Origin: Oerskovia enterophila
Lineage (GTDB): Bacteria; Actinomycetota; Actinomycetes; Actinomycetales; Cellulomonadaceae
Assembly: GCF_001692445.1 (NCBI RefSeq)
Contig: NZ_MAQA01000039.1
Coordinates: 1-46,149, forward strand
Length of the DNA: 46,149 nt
Reading direction: 5' to 3'
The translations under genes and the position numbers were made by a program. Below are positions 17,594-25,913 of this stretch, in pieces. The notes beneath the pieces were generated by a model that was not told the origin of the DNA, searched no databases, and was given only the letters and a program-made list of their open reading frames with translations. The first letter of the stretch is position 1. Every line of letters starts with the position of its first letter.

Positions 17594-18399
17594 ACCAACC
17601 GGCACGTTCCCCCTGGGGACACGAAGACCGGTTCGGCGGGGCCGGTGCGCACGCCGCGCGGGCCCTGGCGGACCACGAGGTCGAGGACTCCACCGCGAGA
17701 TGGCCTCACGGGATCTCGCGGCGCGCGACCATGCGCATCTCCGACGTGCTGCGAGCTCTTCGCACGGAGTTCCCGGGAGTCAGCCACTCCAAGCTGCGCT
17801 TCCTCGAGGAGCAAGGGCTGATCGATCCCGAGCGCACCCCGTCCGGCTACCGGCAGTACAGCCCGGCCGACGTCGAGCGCCTGCGGTACGTGCTGCTCGA
17901 GCAGCGCGACCGTTACCTCCCGCTCAAGGTCATCAAGGAGAACCTGGCCGCCCTCGACGAGGGCGAGGTCGTGGAGAACCCCGCGCCCCGGCTCGCTACG
18001 AGCGGGGGCGAGCCCGAGCGCGCGCAGACGCGGCAGAAGTACACCGTCGCGACCCTGGCCTCGACCGCCGAGGTGGACGTCTCGCTCGTCGAGGGGCTCA
18101 TTTCTGCGGGCGTGCTTCGCCAGGCGCCCGGTGGACAGCTGGACGCCTGGTCGCTCGAGGTGGTCCAGCTCGCGGCGGCCTTGTCCGAGTACGGGATCGA
18201 GCCGCGCCACCTGCGCCTCCTGCGCACGTCGGCCGATCGGCACGTCGGCCTGGTCGAGCAGGTCGTCGCGCCGTGGCGCAGCCAGCAGAGCGCCTCGGCC
18301 CGCGCGCACGCCAGCGCCCTGGCCGGCGAGGTCGGCGAGCTCTTCGCCAAGCTGCACACCGTCTGGGTCCGCCAGGGAGTGGGCGACCTCACGAACTGA
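17590..18399 (+). CDS. ftsR: MerR-family regulator FtsR
   Basis: 269-residue MerR-type DNA-binding protein, orthologous by position and sequence pattern to Rv1828 / corynebacterial FtsR, an activator of ftsZ. A 45-residue N-terminal extension is followed by the winged helix MRISDVLRALRTEFPGVSHS ... KLRFLEEQGLIDPERTPSGY RQYSPADVERLRYVL. The C-terminal domain (about 145-265) is the second, non-classical effector domain of this subfamily. GTG start at 17590 in a GTGA overlap with garA. A hairpin at 18413-18448 ends the unit. Confidence 0.9.
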   Translation: MNQPARSPWGHEDRFGGAGAHAARALADHEVEDSTARWPHGISRRATMRISDVLRALRTEFPGVSHSKLRFLEEQGLIDPERTPSGYRQYSPADVERLRYVLLEQRDRYLPLKVIKENLAALDEGEVVENPAPRLATSGGEPERAQTRQKYTVATLASTAEVDVSLVEGLISAGVLRQAPGGQLDAWSLEVVQLAAALSEYGIEPRHLRLLRTSADRHVGLVEQVVAPWRSQQSASARAHASALAGEVGELFAKLHTVWVRQGVGDLTN

Positions 18400-18412
18400 T
18401 CCACCGTTCACC

Positions 18413-18448
18413 TGCGCCCCCGGTACGTCCTCACGTACCGGGGGCGCA
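18413..18448 (+). terminator. terminator after ftsR
   Basis: Perfect 15-bp stem TGCGCCCCCGGTACG / CGTACCGGGGGCGCA with a 6-nt loop, 14 nt after the ftsR stop. Low T content downstream. Confidence 0.75.
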
Positions 18449-18500
18449 GTACGTCCACGGACGCAGCGGTCCTGCTCCTGACGGAGCGGGCCGCGCGTCG

Positions 18501-18506
18501 TACGGT
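18501..18506 (+). promoter_or_regulatory. -10 element of the DUF151 gene (leaderless)
   Basis: TACGGT is followed by 6 nt and the GTG at 18513, giving the DUF151 gene a promoter of its own after the ftsR terminator. Confidence 0.5.
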
Positions 18507-18512
18507 GGAGAC

Positions 18513-19043
18513 GTGAGCGACAAGGTGCCGATGGTCCCCGTGGAGGTCCTCGGCGTGCGCCAGCAGCAGGGTGCAGGGCAGGAGATCGTCGTCCTCCTCC
18601 TCGACCCCGCGGCCGAGCTCGTGGTGCCGATCATCATCGGGCCGCGAGAGGCGAGCGCGATCGCGATGGCTCAGGCGCACCTCACCGCGCCGCGGCCCAT
18701 GACCCACGACCTCCTGAGGAACGTCCTGGACGCGCTGCGCGTCGAGCTCACGCGCGTCGAGATCGTGGCGCTCGACGACGGGATCTTCTACGCCGAGATG
18801 GTGCTGGGGACCGGGGTGCGCGTCGACGCGCGGGCGTCGGACGCGATAGCCGTCGCGGTGCGGACGGGGAGTCCCGTCCTGTGCTCGGCAGAGATCGTGG
18901 CACTGGCCGGTGTCGAGCTCGTCGACGGCGAGCAGCAGCGGGAGATGGAGCGGTTCCGAGATTTCCTGGATCACGTGACGCCCGAGGACTTCGGCCCTCC
19001 CGAGGAGGGAGAAACCCCTGAAAGCCCTGAAAGGGACGTGTAA
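18513..19043 (+). CDS. bifunctional nuclease family protein (DUF151)
   Basis: 176-residue DUF151 protein, equivalent to Rv1829. Family members in plants and bacteria are described as bifunctional DNase/RNases, but the role in actinobacteria is not settled. Family signatures: VEVLGVRQQQG, VVPIIIGPREASAIAMAQ, RPMTHDLLRNVLDAL, DARASDAIAVAVRTGSPV. Acidic C-terminal tail PEEGETPESPERDV. The GTG at 18513 is placed by the conserved N-terminus and the TANNNT box; the much longer open frame upstream runs through ftsR and is not coding. A short hairpin (19026-19051) spans its stop codon. Confidence 0.92.
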   Translation: MSDKVPMVPVEVLGVRQQQGAGQEIVVLLLDPAAELVVPIIIGPREASAIAMAQAHLTAPRPMTHDLLRNVLDALRVELTRVEIVALDDGIFYAEMVLGTGVRVDARASDAIAVAVRTGSPVLCSAEIVALAGVELVDGEQQREMERFRDFLDHVTPEDFGPPEEGETPESPERDV

Positions 19044-19051
19044 CTTTCAGG
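19026..19051 (+). repeat. inverted repeat across the DUF151 stop codon
   Basis: CCTGAAAG (19026-19033) and CTTTCAGG (19044-19051) are exact inverted repeats 10 nt apart; the TAA stop (19041-19043) is in the spacer. A further direct copy of CCCTGAAAG precedes it. It could be a weak terminator or an operator. Confidence 0.35.
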
Positions 19052-19194
19052 CTCTACCTGAGACAATAGCGGCACAGTTATACATTTTGGACACTCAATC
19101 GTGACCTGAGGTCGGAGGAAGCGTCACAGCCTGGGGGAGCCCGTCAGGGCCTCGGAGTCACCCGCGACACGCCCCGGCTTCAGAGGGTCAGTCG

Positions 19195-19223
19195 TTGACG
19201 GCCCACGGTCACGGGCCTAGCGT
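19195..19223 (+). promoter_or_regulatory. sigma-A-type promoter of merR
   Basis: TTGACG (19195-19200), a 17-nt spacer and TAGCGT (19218-19223). This is the clearest canonical -35/-10 pair in the window. It leaves a leader of about 20 nt with TTGGAGG before the GTG at 19251. Confidence 0.65.
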
Positions 19224-19250
19224 GGAGTCCACATCACCCTTGGAGGCACA

Positions 19251-19844
19251 GTGAACAGCAGCGGTGGAGCCAGCGCGGAGCCGGGTGCTCCCGTTCCCCA
19301 TGCGGCACAGGGCCTGCTGTTCGGTGAGGACATCACCGAGCACGACACGAACACGGGGTACCGCGGGCCCACGGCCTGCCGGGTCGCCGGCATCACCTAT
19401 CGACAGCTCGACTACTGGGCGCGCACGGGACTTGTCGAGCCGACCGTCCGCCCCGCCAGCGGTTCGGGGACGCACCGCCTCTACGGCTTCCGCGACATCC
19501 TCGTCCTCAAGATCGTCAAGCGACTCCTCGACACCGGGGTCTCCCTGCAGCAGATCCGCACGGCCGTCGACCACCTGCGCGAGCGCGGCGTCGAGGACCT
19601 CGCGCAGATCACGCTCATGAGCGACGGGGCGAGCGTCTACGAGTGCACGTCCCCGGACGAGGTCGTCGACCTCGTCCAGGGCGGACAGGGCGTCTTCGGC
19701 ATCGCTGTCGGCCGGGTCTGGCGCGAGGTCGAGGGCACGCTCAGCGAGATGCCCACCGAGTCGCTCGCGGACACCGACGACGCGCCCAGCGGCCCCACGC
19801 AGGACGAGCTGGCGCTGCGCCGTCGGGCACGGACCGCGGGCTGA
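19251..19844 (+). CDS. MerR-family transcriptional regulator (Rv1830-like)
   Basis: 197-residue MerR protein. Winged helix at about residues 38-75: GPTACRVAGITYRQLDYW ARTGLVEPTVRPASGSGTHRLYGFRDIL, then a dimerisation helix (VKRLLDTGVSLQQIRTAVDHL) and a C-terminal domain typical of the actinobacterial group without effector cysteines. It occupies the Rv1830 slot at the end of the pgsA-garA block. GTG start at 19251 preceded by TTGGAGG and a canonical promoter. A 17-bp stem terminator follows. Confidence 0.9.
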   Translation: MNSSGGASAEPGAPVPHAAQGLLFGEDITEHDTNTGYRGPTACRVAGITYRQLDYWARTGLVEPTVRPASGSGTHRLYGFRDILVLKIVKRLLDTGVSLQQIRTAVDHLRERGVEDLAQITLMSDGASVYECTSPDEVVDLVQGGQGVFGIAVGRVWREVEGTLSEMPTESLADTDDAPSGPTQDELALRRRARTAG

Positions 19845-19866
19845 ACCCCGCTCCCGCACACCTTCC

Positions 19867-19904
19867 GCCGAGCCCCGCCCTGCCTCCGCAGGGCGGGGCT
19901 CGGC
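19867..19904 (+). terminator. terminator after merR
   Basis: Perfect 17-bp stem GCCGAGCCCCGCCCTGC and its complement with the 4-nt loop CTCC, 22 nt after the merR stop. Confidence 0.8.
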
Positions 19905-20088
19905 GCGTGTCGCAGGCCACATTCGCGGCCGCTCGCGAGGTTCTGTTGCCCGAACCGTGAAGAACCCGTGCGAAGATCGCCTGTGGGCGTCCCGGCTCGT
20001 GCCGGAGCGACGCCCGTGACGAGCGGGTGCGTGGACCTCTTCTCGCGACGGTCCCGGACCCGACCCACGATGACGGATGGGGTACTTG

Positions 20089-23000
20089 GTGTTCTCGAAA
20101 GTTCTGGTCGCCAACCGCGCGGAGATCGCGGTCCGGGCGTTTCGCGCAGCGTACGAGCTCGGCTCCCGGACGGTGGCCGTCTTCCCCTACGAGGATCGGA
20201 ACTCCGAGCACCGGCTGAAGGCCGACGAGGCGTACCGGATCGGTGAGGAGGGCCACCCTGTCCGGGCCTACCTCGACATCGAGGAGATCGTGCGCGTCGC
20301 CAAGGACGCGGGCGCCGACGCGATCTACCCCGGCTACGGGTTCCTCTCGGAGAACCCCGACCTGGCACGCGCCTGCAAGGACGCGGGCATCGCGTTCGTG
20401 GGACCGCCCGCCGAGGTCCTCGAGCTCGCGGGCAACAAGGTCCGCGCGCTCAAGGCTGCCCGTGAGGCCGGGATCCCGGTCCTGGCGTCGAGCGAGCCCT
20501 CGTCGGACATCGACGAGCTCATCGCGGCCGCCGACGAGATCGGCTTCCCCATCTTCGCCAAGGCCGTCGCGGGTGGCGGCGGGCGCGGCATGCGCCGTGT
20601 CGACCGCCGCGAGGATCTGCCCGAGGCGCTGGCCGCCGCGATGCGTGAGGCCGACGGCGCGTTCGGCGACCCGACCATGTTCCTCGAGCAGGCTGTCCTG
20701 CGCCCGCGTCACATCGAGGTGCAGATCCTGGCCGACGGCCAGGGCAACGTCGTGCACCTGTACGAGCGTGACTGCTCGGTCCAGCGGCGCCACCAGAAGG
20801 TCATCGAGATCGCGCCCGCACCCAACCTGGACCCCGCGGTCCGCGAGGCGCTCTGCGCCGACGCCGTGAAGTTCGCGCGGTCGATCGGGTACCAGAACGC
20901 CGGGACGGTCGAGTTCCTGCTCGACACCGTGGGGGAGCGTGCGGGGCAGCACGTCTTCATCGAGATGAACCCCCGCATCCAGGTCGAGCACACCGTGACC
21001 GAGGAGGTCACGGACATCGACCTGGTCTCCTCGCAGATGCGCATCGCCGCGGGGGAGTCGCTCGAGGACCTCGGCATCCGTCAGGAGGACGTCCACGTCA
21101 ACGGCGCGGCCCTCCAGTCGCGCATCACGACCGAGGACCCCGCGAACGGGTTCCGTCCCGACACGGGCCGGATCGTGGCCTACCGCTCGCCGGGCGGCGC
21201 CGGCGTACGGCTCGACGGCGCGACGGCGACCGCGGGGTCGGAGATCTCGGGCCACTTCGACTCGATGCTGGTCAAGCTCACGTGCCGCGGGCGCGACTAC
21301 CCGACGGCCGTCCGGCGCGCACGACGCGCCCTCGCGGAGTTCCGCATCCGCGGCATCCGCACCAACATCCCGTTCCTGCAGGCCGTCCTGTCGGACGCCG
21401 AGTTCATCGCGGGTAACCTGTCGACGTCGTTCATCGACGAGCGCCCCGAGCTGCTCGCGGCGCGCGAGAGCGCGGACCGCGGGACCAAGCTCCTGAGCTA
21501 CCTGGGTGACGTGACCGTCAACCGTCCGCACGGGACGGGCCCCGGCGGGATCGACCCCGCCGCCAAGCTCCCCGAGATCGACCTGTCGATCGCTCCCGTG
21601 CCGGGAAGCCGTCAGCAGCTCCTGGAGCTGGGGCCCGAGGGCTTCGCCCGCGCGCTGCGCGCCGAGACCGCGGTCAAGGTCACCGACACGACGTTCCGCG
21701 ACGCCCACCAGTCGCTGCTCGCGACGCGCGTCCGCACGCACGACCTGGTCACGGTCGCCCCCTACGTGGCGCGCACGACACCGCAGCTCCTGTCGGTCGA
21801 GGCGTGGGGCGGGGCGACGTACGACGTCGCGCTGCGTTTCCTCGGCGAGGACCCGTGGGCCCGGCTCGCGGCACTGCGCGAGGCGATGCCCAACGTCGCG
21901 CTGCAGATGCTCCTGCGGGGCCGCAACACCGTGGGCTACACGCCGTACCCCACCGAGGTCACCGAGGCGTTCGTCCGCGAGGCCGCGGCCACCGGGGTCG
22001 ACATCTTCCGCATCTTCGACGCCCTCAACGACGTCGAGCAGATGCGCCCCGCGATCGACGCGGTACGAGCGACGGGGACCGCGGTCGCCGAGGTCGCCCT
22101 GTGCTACACGGGCAACCTGCTCGACCCGGCCGAGTCCCTGTACACGCTCGACTACTACCTCGAGCTCGCCGACCGCATCGTCGACGCCGGGGCGCACGTC
22201 CTGGCGATCAAGGACATGGCCGGCCTGCTGCGTCCTGCGGCTGCCGCTCGCCTCGTCACGGCCCTCCGGGAGCGCTTCGACCTGCCCGTGCACCTGCACA
22301 CGCACGACACCTCGGGCGGGCAGATGGCGACCCTCATGGCAGCGGTCGCCGCGGGCGTCGACGCCGTGGACGTCGCGAGCGCCGCGATGGCGGGCACCAC
22401 GAGCCAGCCCTCGATGTCCGCCCTGGTCGCGGGCCTCGAGCACACCGAGCGCGACACGGGCCTCTCGCTGCGTGCGGTGTGCGACCTGGAGCCCTACTGG
22501 GAGGCCGTGCGCCGCCTCTACGCGCCGTTCGAGTCGGGGCTGTCGAGCCCGACCGGGCGCGTGTACGAGCACGAGATCCCCGGCGGCCAGCTCTCGAACC
22601 TGCGCCAGCAGGCCATCGCGCTCGGCCTGGGGGACCGGTTCGAGCAGATCGAGGCGACGTATGCCGCGGCCGACCGCATCCTCGGCCGACTGGTGAAGGT
22701 GACCCCGTCGTCCAAGGTCGTGGGCGACCTGGCGCTGCAGCTCGTGGCACGCGGCGCAGACCCGGCCGACTTCGCCGAGAACCCTCAGGACTACGACATC
22801 CCGGACTCGGTCATCGCGTTCCTGGGCGGCGAGCTGGGCGACCCGCCCGGCGGGTGGCCCGAGCCGTTCCGCAGCAAGGCTCTCGCGGGCCGGGTCGTGC
22901 GCAACGCGGTCACGCCCCTGACGGTCGAGGACCAGGCGGACCTCGACGGGGACTCGGACGCGCGCCGCAACCGGCTCAACCACCTGCTCTTCGCCGGCCC

Positions 23001-23487
23001 GACCAAGGAGTACGAGGCGTCACGTGCCGCGTTCGGCGACGTGTCGGTGCTGGGCACGCAGGCGTACCTTTACGGCCTGACGCCCGGCGAGGAGGTCGAG
23101 GTCTCGCTCGGCCGCGGCGTCAAGCTCCTGGTGGGGCTCGAGGCGGTCGGCGAGCCCGACGAGCGCGGTCGCCGGACCGTGATGTTCACCCTCAACGGTC
23201 AGCTGCGCCCGCTCCAGGTGCGCGACCGGTCGATCGAGGTCGACTCGTCGTTGGCGGAGAAGGCCGACCCCGGAGCGCCCGGGCAGATCGCCGCGCCGTT
23301 CGCCGGCGCTGTGACGCCCGTGGTCCACGAGGGCGAGGTGGTCGAGGCCGGGCAGACCGTCGCGACGGTCGAAGCCATGAAGATGGAGGCCGCGATCACG
23401 ACGCCCGTCGGGGGCACGGTGCAGCGCGTCGCGATCGGTGCGGTCCAGCAGCTCGAGGGCGGGGACCTGGTCCTGGTCGTCGTCTGA
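20089..23487 (+). CDS. pyc: pyruvate carboxylase
   Basis: Anaplerotic biotin enzyme: pyruvate + HCO3- + ATP to oxaloacetate. It is the single-chain form of 1132 residues. Domains: biotin carboxylase (FSKVLVANRAEIAVRAF at the N-terminus, AVAGGGGRGMRRV ATP loop, EMNPRIQVEHTVTEEV), carboxyltransferase (KVTDTTFRDAHQSLLATR, FRIFDALND, LAIKDMAGLL with the carbamylated-type Lys, HLHTHDTSGGQM), tetramerisation region, and biotin carrier domain with VEAMKMEA (biotinyl Lys about residue 1099). GTG 20089 begins exactly at the conserved N-terminus and has GGATGGGG upstream; ATG 20077 in the same frame is an alternative adding four residues. Confidence 0.96.
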   Translation: MFSKVLVANRAEIAVRAFRAAYELGSRTVAVFPYEDRNSEHRLKADEAYRIGEEGHPVRAYLDIEEIVRVAKDAGADAIYPGYGFLSENPDLARACKDAGIAFVGPPAEVLELAGNKVRALKAAREAGIPVLASSEPSSDIDELIAAADEIGFPIFAKAVAGGGGRGMRRVDRREDLPEALAAAMREADGAFGDPTMFLEQAVLRPRHIEVQILADGQGNVVHLYERDCSVQRRHQKVIEIAPAPNLDPAVREALCADAVKFARSIGYQNAGTVEFLLDTVGERAGQHVFIEMNPRIQVEHTVTEEVTDIDLVSSQMRIAAGESLEDLGIRQEDVHVNGAALQSRITTEDPANGFRPDTGRIVAYRSPGGAGVRLDGATATAGSEISGHFDSMLVKLTCRGRDYPTAVRRARRALAEFRIRGIRTNIPFLQAVLSDAEFIAGNLSTSFIDERPELLAARESADRGTKLLSYLGDVTVNRPHGTGPGGIDPAAKLPEIDLSIAPVPGSRQQLLELGPEGFARALRAETAVKVTDTTFRDAHQSLLATRVRTHDLVTVAPYVARTTPQLLSVEAWGGATYDVALRFLGEDPWARLAALREAMPNVALQMLLRGRNTVGYTPYPTEVTEAFVREAAATGVDIFRIFDALNDVEQMRPAIDAVRATGTAVAEVALCYTGNLLDPAESLYTLDYYLELADRIVDAGAHVLAIKDMAGLLRPAAAARLVTALRERFDLPVHLHTHDTSGGQMATLMAAVAAGVDAVDVASAAMAGTTSQPSMSALVAGLEHTERDTGLSLRAVCDLEPYWEAVRRLYAPFESGLSSPTGRVYEHEIPGGQLSNLRQQAIALGLGDRFEQIEATYAAADRILGRLVKVTPSSKVVGDLALQLVARGADPADFAENPQDYDIPDSVIAFLGGELGDPPGGWPEPFRSKALAGRVVRNAVTPLTVEDQADLDGDSDARRNRLNHLLFAGPTKEYEASRAAFGDVSVLGTQAYLYGLTPGEEVEVSLGRGVKLLVGLEAVGEPDERGRRTVMFTLNGQLRPLQVRDRSIEVDSSLAEKADPGAPGQIAAPFAGAVTPVVHEGEVVEAGQTVATVEAMKMEAAITTPVGGTVQRVAIGAVQQLEGGDLVLVVV

Positions 23488-23505
23488 CACCCGTGATCCA
23501 CTGCC

Positions 23506-23548
23506 CGCGGGCCGGGTCGGCAGCGACAGGCTGCTGACCCGGCCCGCG
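23506..23548 (+). terminator. terminator after pyc
   Basis: Long stem CGCGGGCCGGGTC...GCAGC / GCTGC...GACCCGGCCCGCG with a GACAG loop and one internal mismatch, 18 nt after the pyc stop. Confidence 0.75.
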
Positions 23549-23693
23549 TCGTCGCCGGGGAGAGGCGCATGCCCGACGACGGAGCTCCCGCGGGTGCGGG
23601 GGCGCGGCCGGGCACGTCGGAGCCACCTCGCGACGACCGCGGCCGCTCACGGCACACTGGAAGCAGGAAGACACCCCGGCCCAAGGAAGGCTC

Positions 23694-24374
23694 ATGCACC
23701 TCACGTTCCACGGACACTCCTGCGTCGCACTCGATCACGACGGGACCACGCTCACGGTCGACCCCGGGACCTTCGCCGACACGTCGTCCGCGCTGGCGGA
23801 TCCCGGGACGCTCCTCGTGACGCACGCGCACCCGGACCATCTCGACGTCGCGGCGGTCCGCAAGGCGCTGGACGAGCGCCAGGGGCTGGCGATGATCGGC
23901 CCGCAGGCGGCGTTCGACCTGCTGGGCGAGGCTCCCGACGGCGAGAGGTACCGGGTCGTCGAGCCGGGCGACGTGCTCACGCTGGGGCCGTTCGCCGTGC
24001 TGGTCGGAGGCGGTCAGCACGCGGTGATCCATCCCGACATCCCACGGGTCGCGAACGTCACCTACCTGTTCTCGGCCGACGGCGCGAGCGTCTATCACCC
24101 GGGCGACTCGCTCAGCCCGCCCCTGACGGACCGGCGTCTGGACGTGCTGCTCGCTCCGGTGGCGGCGCCGTGGATGAAGGTCGCGGAGGGCATCGACTTC
24201 GTCCGCGACCTGGACCCGTGGGCCGTGGTGCCGATCCACGACGCGATCCTCTCGACCGCCGGCCTCGGTCTGGTCCATCGCTTGTTCGGGGTGGGCCGCA
24301 CCGGCGGGACCTACGACTACCGTCCGCTCGAGGTGGGCCAGCGCCTCGACATCACCCCGAGGAGCCGACCATGA
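23694..24374 (+). CDS. UlaG-like metallo-beta-lactamase-fold hydrolase
   Basis: 226-residue metal-dependent hydrolase of the UlaG/L-ascorbate-6-phosphate lactonase type. Signature features: MHLTFHGHSCVAL at the N-terminus, THAHPDHLD (metal site), GGQHAVIHPDIP, YHPGDS (bridging Asp) and VVPIHDAILS (last His). Substrate unknown. ATG at 23694 with AAGGAAGG upstream. The stop overlaps the start of the next small gene (ATGA), so the two are translated together. Confidence 0.9.
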   Translation: MHLTFHGHSCVALDHDGTTLTVDPGTFADTSSALADPGTLLVTHAHPDHLDVAAVRKALDERQGLAMIGPQAAFDLLGEAPDGERYRVVEPGDVLTLGPFAVLVGGGQHAVIHPDIPRVANVTYLFSADGASVYHPGDSLSPPLTDRRLDVLLAPVAAPWMKVAEGIDFVRDLDPWAVVPIHDAILSTAGLGLVHRLFGVGRTGGTYDYRPLEVGQRLDITPRSRP

Positions 24375-24523
24375 CCGAGCAGCAGTCGCACCGTGATCCT
24401 GAGGCGGTCGCGCAGGAGCTCCTGCGCGAGCACCCGGAGTTCGACGAGGTGCCCGTCATCGAGATCGACGAGACCGTCCCGCCGCGCCCGGAGGAGGAGA
24501 TCGCGGACGCGGTGAGGGAGTGA
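24371..24523 (+). CDS. small acidic protein, 50 residues
   Basis: MTEQQSHRDPEAVAQELLRE followed by a Glu/Pro/Val-rich segment ending PEEEIADAVRE. No TM segment, cysteines or known domain. Supported by its ATGA overlap with the upstream hydrolase, by GC-ending codons and by a stop just 16 nt before the convergent phospholipase D gene. It may be a partner or regulator of the hydrolase; this is inference from coupling only. Confidence 0.65.
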   Translation: MTEQQSHRDPEAVAQELLREHPEFDEVPVIEIDETVPPRPEEEIADAVRE

Positions 24524-24539
24524 TTCCCCTCCGCAGCCC

Positions 24540-25913
24540 CTACAGCAGCGGGCGCAGCGGGGTCAGCGCGACCTCGCCGAGCTTGGCGGCGATCGACCTG
24601 CTCGACCACTCCGTCAGCGTGAGCTCGCGGCAGTTGCTGAGGTCGACCTCGAAGACCTTCTCCATCTGGCTGGCGATGCCGGCGTCGACGATCTCCAGGT
24701 TGACCTCGTAGTTGCCGGTCAGGCTGAGGCGGTCGATGTTCGCGGTGCCGATCGTGGTCCAGCGCCCGTCGATCGTCGCGGTCTTGGCGTGGACCATGGC
24801 GTCCTTGTAGAGCCAGATCGTGACGCCGCCCCGCAGGAGCGTGGTGTAGAGGCCGCGGGAGAGCCAGTCGGCCACGACGTGGTTGGAACGCTCGGGCACG
24901 AGGACCCGGACGTCCACCCCTCGTTGTGCCGCCATGAGGAGGGCGTCGAGGATCTCGCGGTCGGGGATGAAGTAGGCCTGCGTGATGTAGATGTGGTCCG
25001 AGGCCCGGTCGATCGCGTCGAGGTAGATGCCGCGGATCGGGAAGACGAGGTGCGCAGGCGCGTTGCGTGCCGCGCGGAGCTCGGGGAGCCACAGGCGTGA
25101 ACCGGGGTCCTCGAGAGGAGGCTGGTCCGACTTCCGGTTCGAGTTCCAGAAGTCCACGAAGGCGTTGCGCAGCTCCCAGGCGGACGGCCCTTCGAGCCGG
25201 ATGTGGGTGTCGCGCCACTGGGTCGCGTACATCGAGCCGATGTTGTACCCGCCCACGAACCCGATCTCGTCGTCGACCACGAGGATCTTGCGGTGGTCAC
25301 GCCCGGACTTGCGGACGTTGAGCACCAGGACGCCAGGGCGGAAGACGGGGTACCGGATGACGTGGATGGGGGAGGGGAACGTCAGGAACTCGCGGTGCAC
25401 CACGAGGTTCGCGAAGCCGTCGTAGATCACGAAGACCTCGACGCCGCGTTCGCTGGCCTCGATCAGGGCATCCTTGAACTCCTGCCCGAGCTCGTCCCCC
25501 TTCCAGATGTACGTCTCGAGCATGATGCGACGCCGGGCGCCGCGGATGGCGGCGAGCATCTCCCGGTAGAGGTCGTCGCCGTACGTGAAGATCGTGGTCT
25601 CCGTCTCGCCGATCCGTCCCTCGGCCGGGGCCGAGCGGGGGAAGCGGCTGGGGTCCGTGACGCGCCGCTTGCGGATGGCGTCGGCGATCACGAGACCCGT
25701 GGCCACGGTCATGGGGACGGCGACCGCGAGAACCGCTGCGCGGGCCATCACCGTTCGGGCGAGCTGGACGGGAGACGTCTTCGAGGGGCGCACCTGCTCA
25801 CCGTAGCCGCAGGACGCCGAGAGCACCCGGAGAAAACTGGTGACGTCGGTCGGTCCGACCGCGACCGCCGCGATATCAGGGACGCGCCGTGTCGATTTCA
25901 CCCGTTCTGTCAT
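24540..25913 (-). CDS. phospholipase D-like / cardiolipin synthase-like protein
   Basis: 457 residues with two HKD motifs: GRDHRKILVVDDEIGFVGG (about residue 205) and MVHAKTATIDGRWTTIGTAN (about residue 373), so it should act as a phosphatidyltransferase or phospholipase. One TM segment near residues 56-76 (MARAAVLAVAVPMTVATGLV) anchors it in the membrane. The ATG at 25913 overlaps the end of the recombinase gene by 38 nt; a start near the TM segment (for example Met at 25748) is possible, because residues 1-45 do not look conserved. Other cardiolipin synthases have two TM helices, so a dedicated lipid role is not certain. Confidence 0.85.
   Translation of the reverse strand: MTERVKSTRRVPDIAAVAVGPTDVTSFLRVLSASCGYGEQVRPSKTSPVQLARTVMARAAVLAVAVPMTVATGLVIADAIRKRRVTDPSRFPRSAPAEGRIGETETTIFTYGDDLYREMLAAIRGARRRIMLETYIWKGDELGQEFKDALIEASERGVEVFVIYDGFANLVVHREFLTFPSPIHVIRYPVFRPGVLVLNVRKSGRDHRKILVVDDEIGFVGGYNIGSMYATQWRDTHIRLEGPSAWELRNAFVDFWNSNRKSDQPPLEDPGSRLWLPELRAARNAPAHLVFPIRGIYLDAIDRASDHIYITQAYFIPDREILDALLMAAQRGVDVRVLVPERSNHVVADWLSRGLYTTLLRGGVTIWLYKDAMVHAKTATIDGRWTTIGTANIDRLSLTGNYEVNLEIVDAGIASQMEKVFEVDLSNCRELTLTEWSSRSIAAKLGEVALTPLRPLL

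Noticed and set aside
17700-18512. N-terminal extension of the DUF151 gene across ftsR.
   Set aside because: Arg/Ala/Pro-rich shadow of ftsR; a terminator and a promoter lie between the two genes.
19741-22983. A 1080-codon open frame antisense to merR and pyc.
   Set aside because: It mirrors the codon structure of pyc; the product is low-complexity with no recognisable motif.
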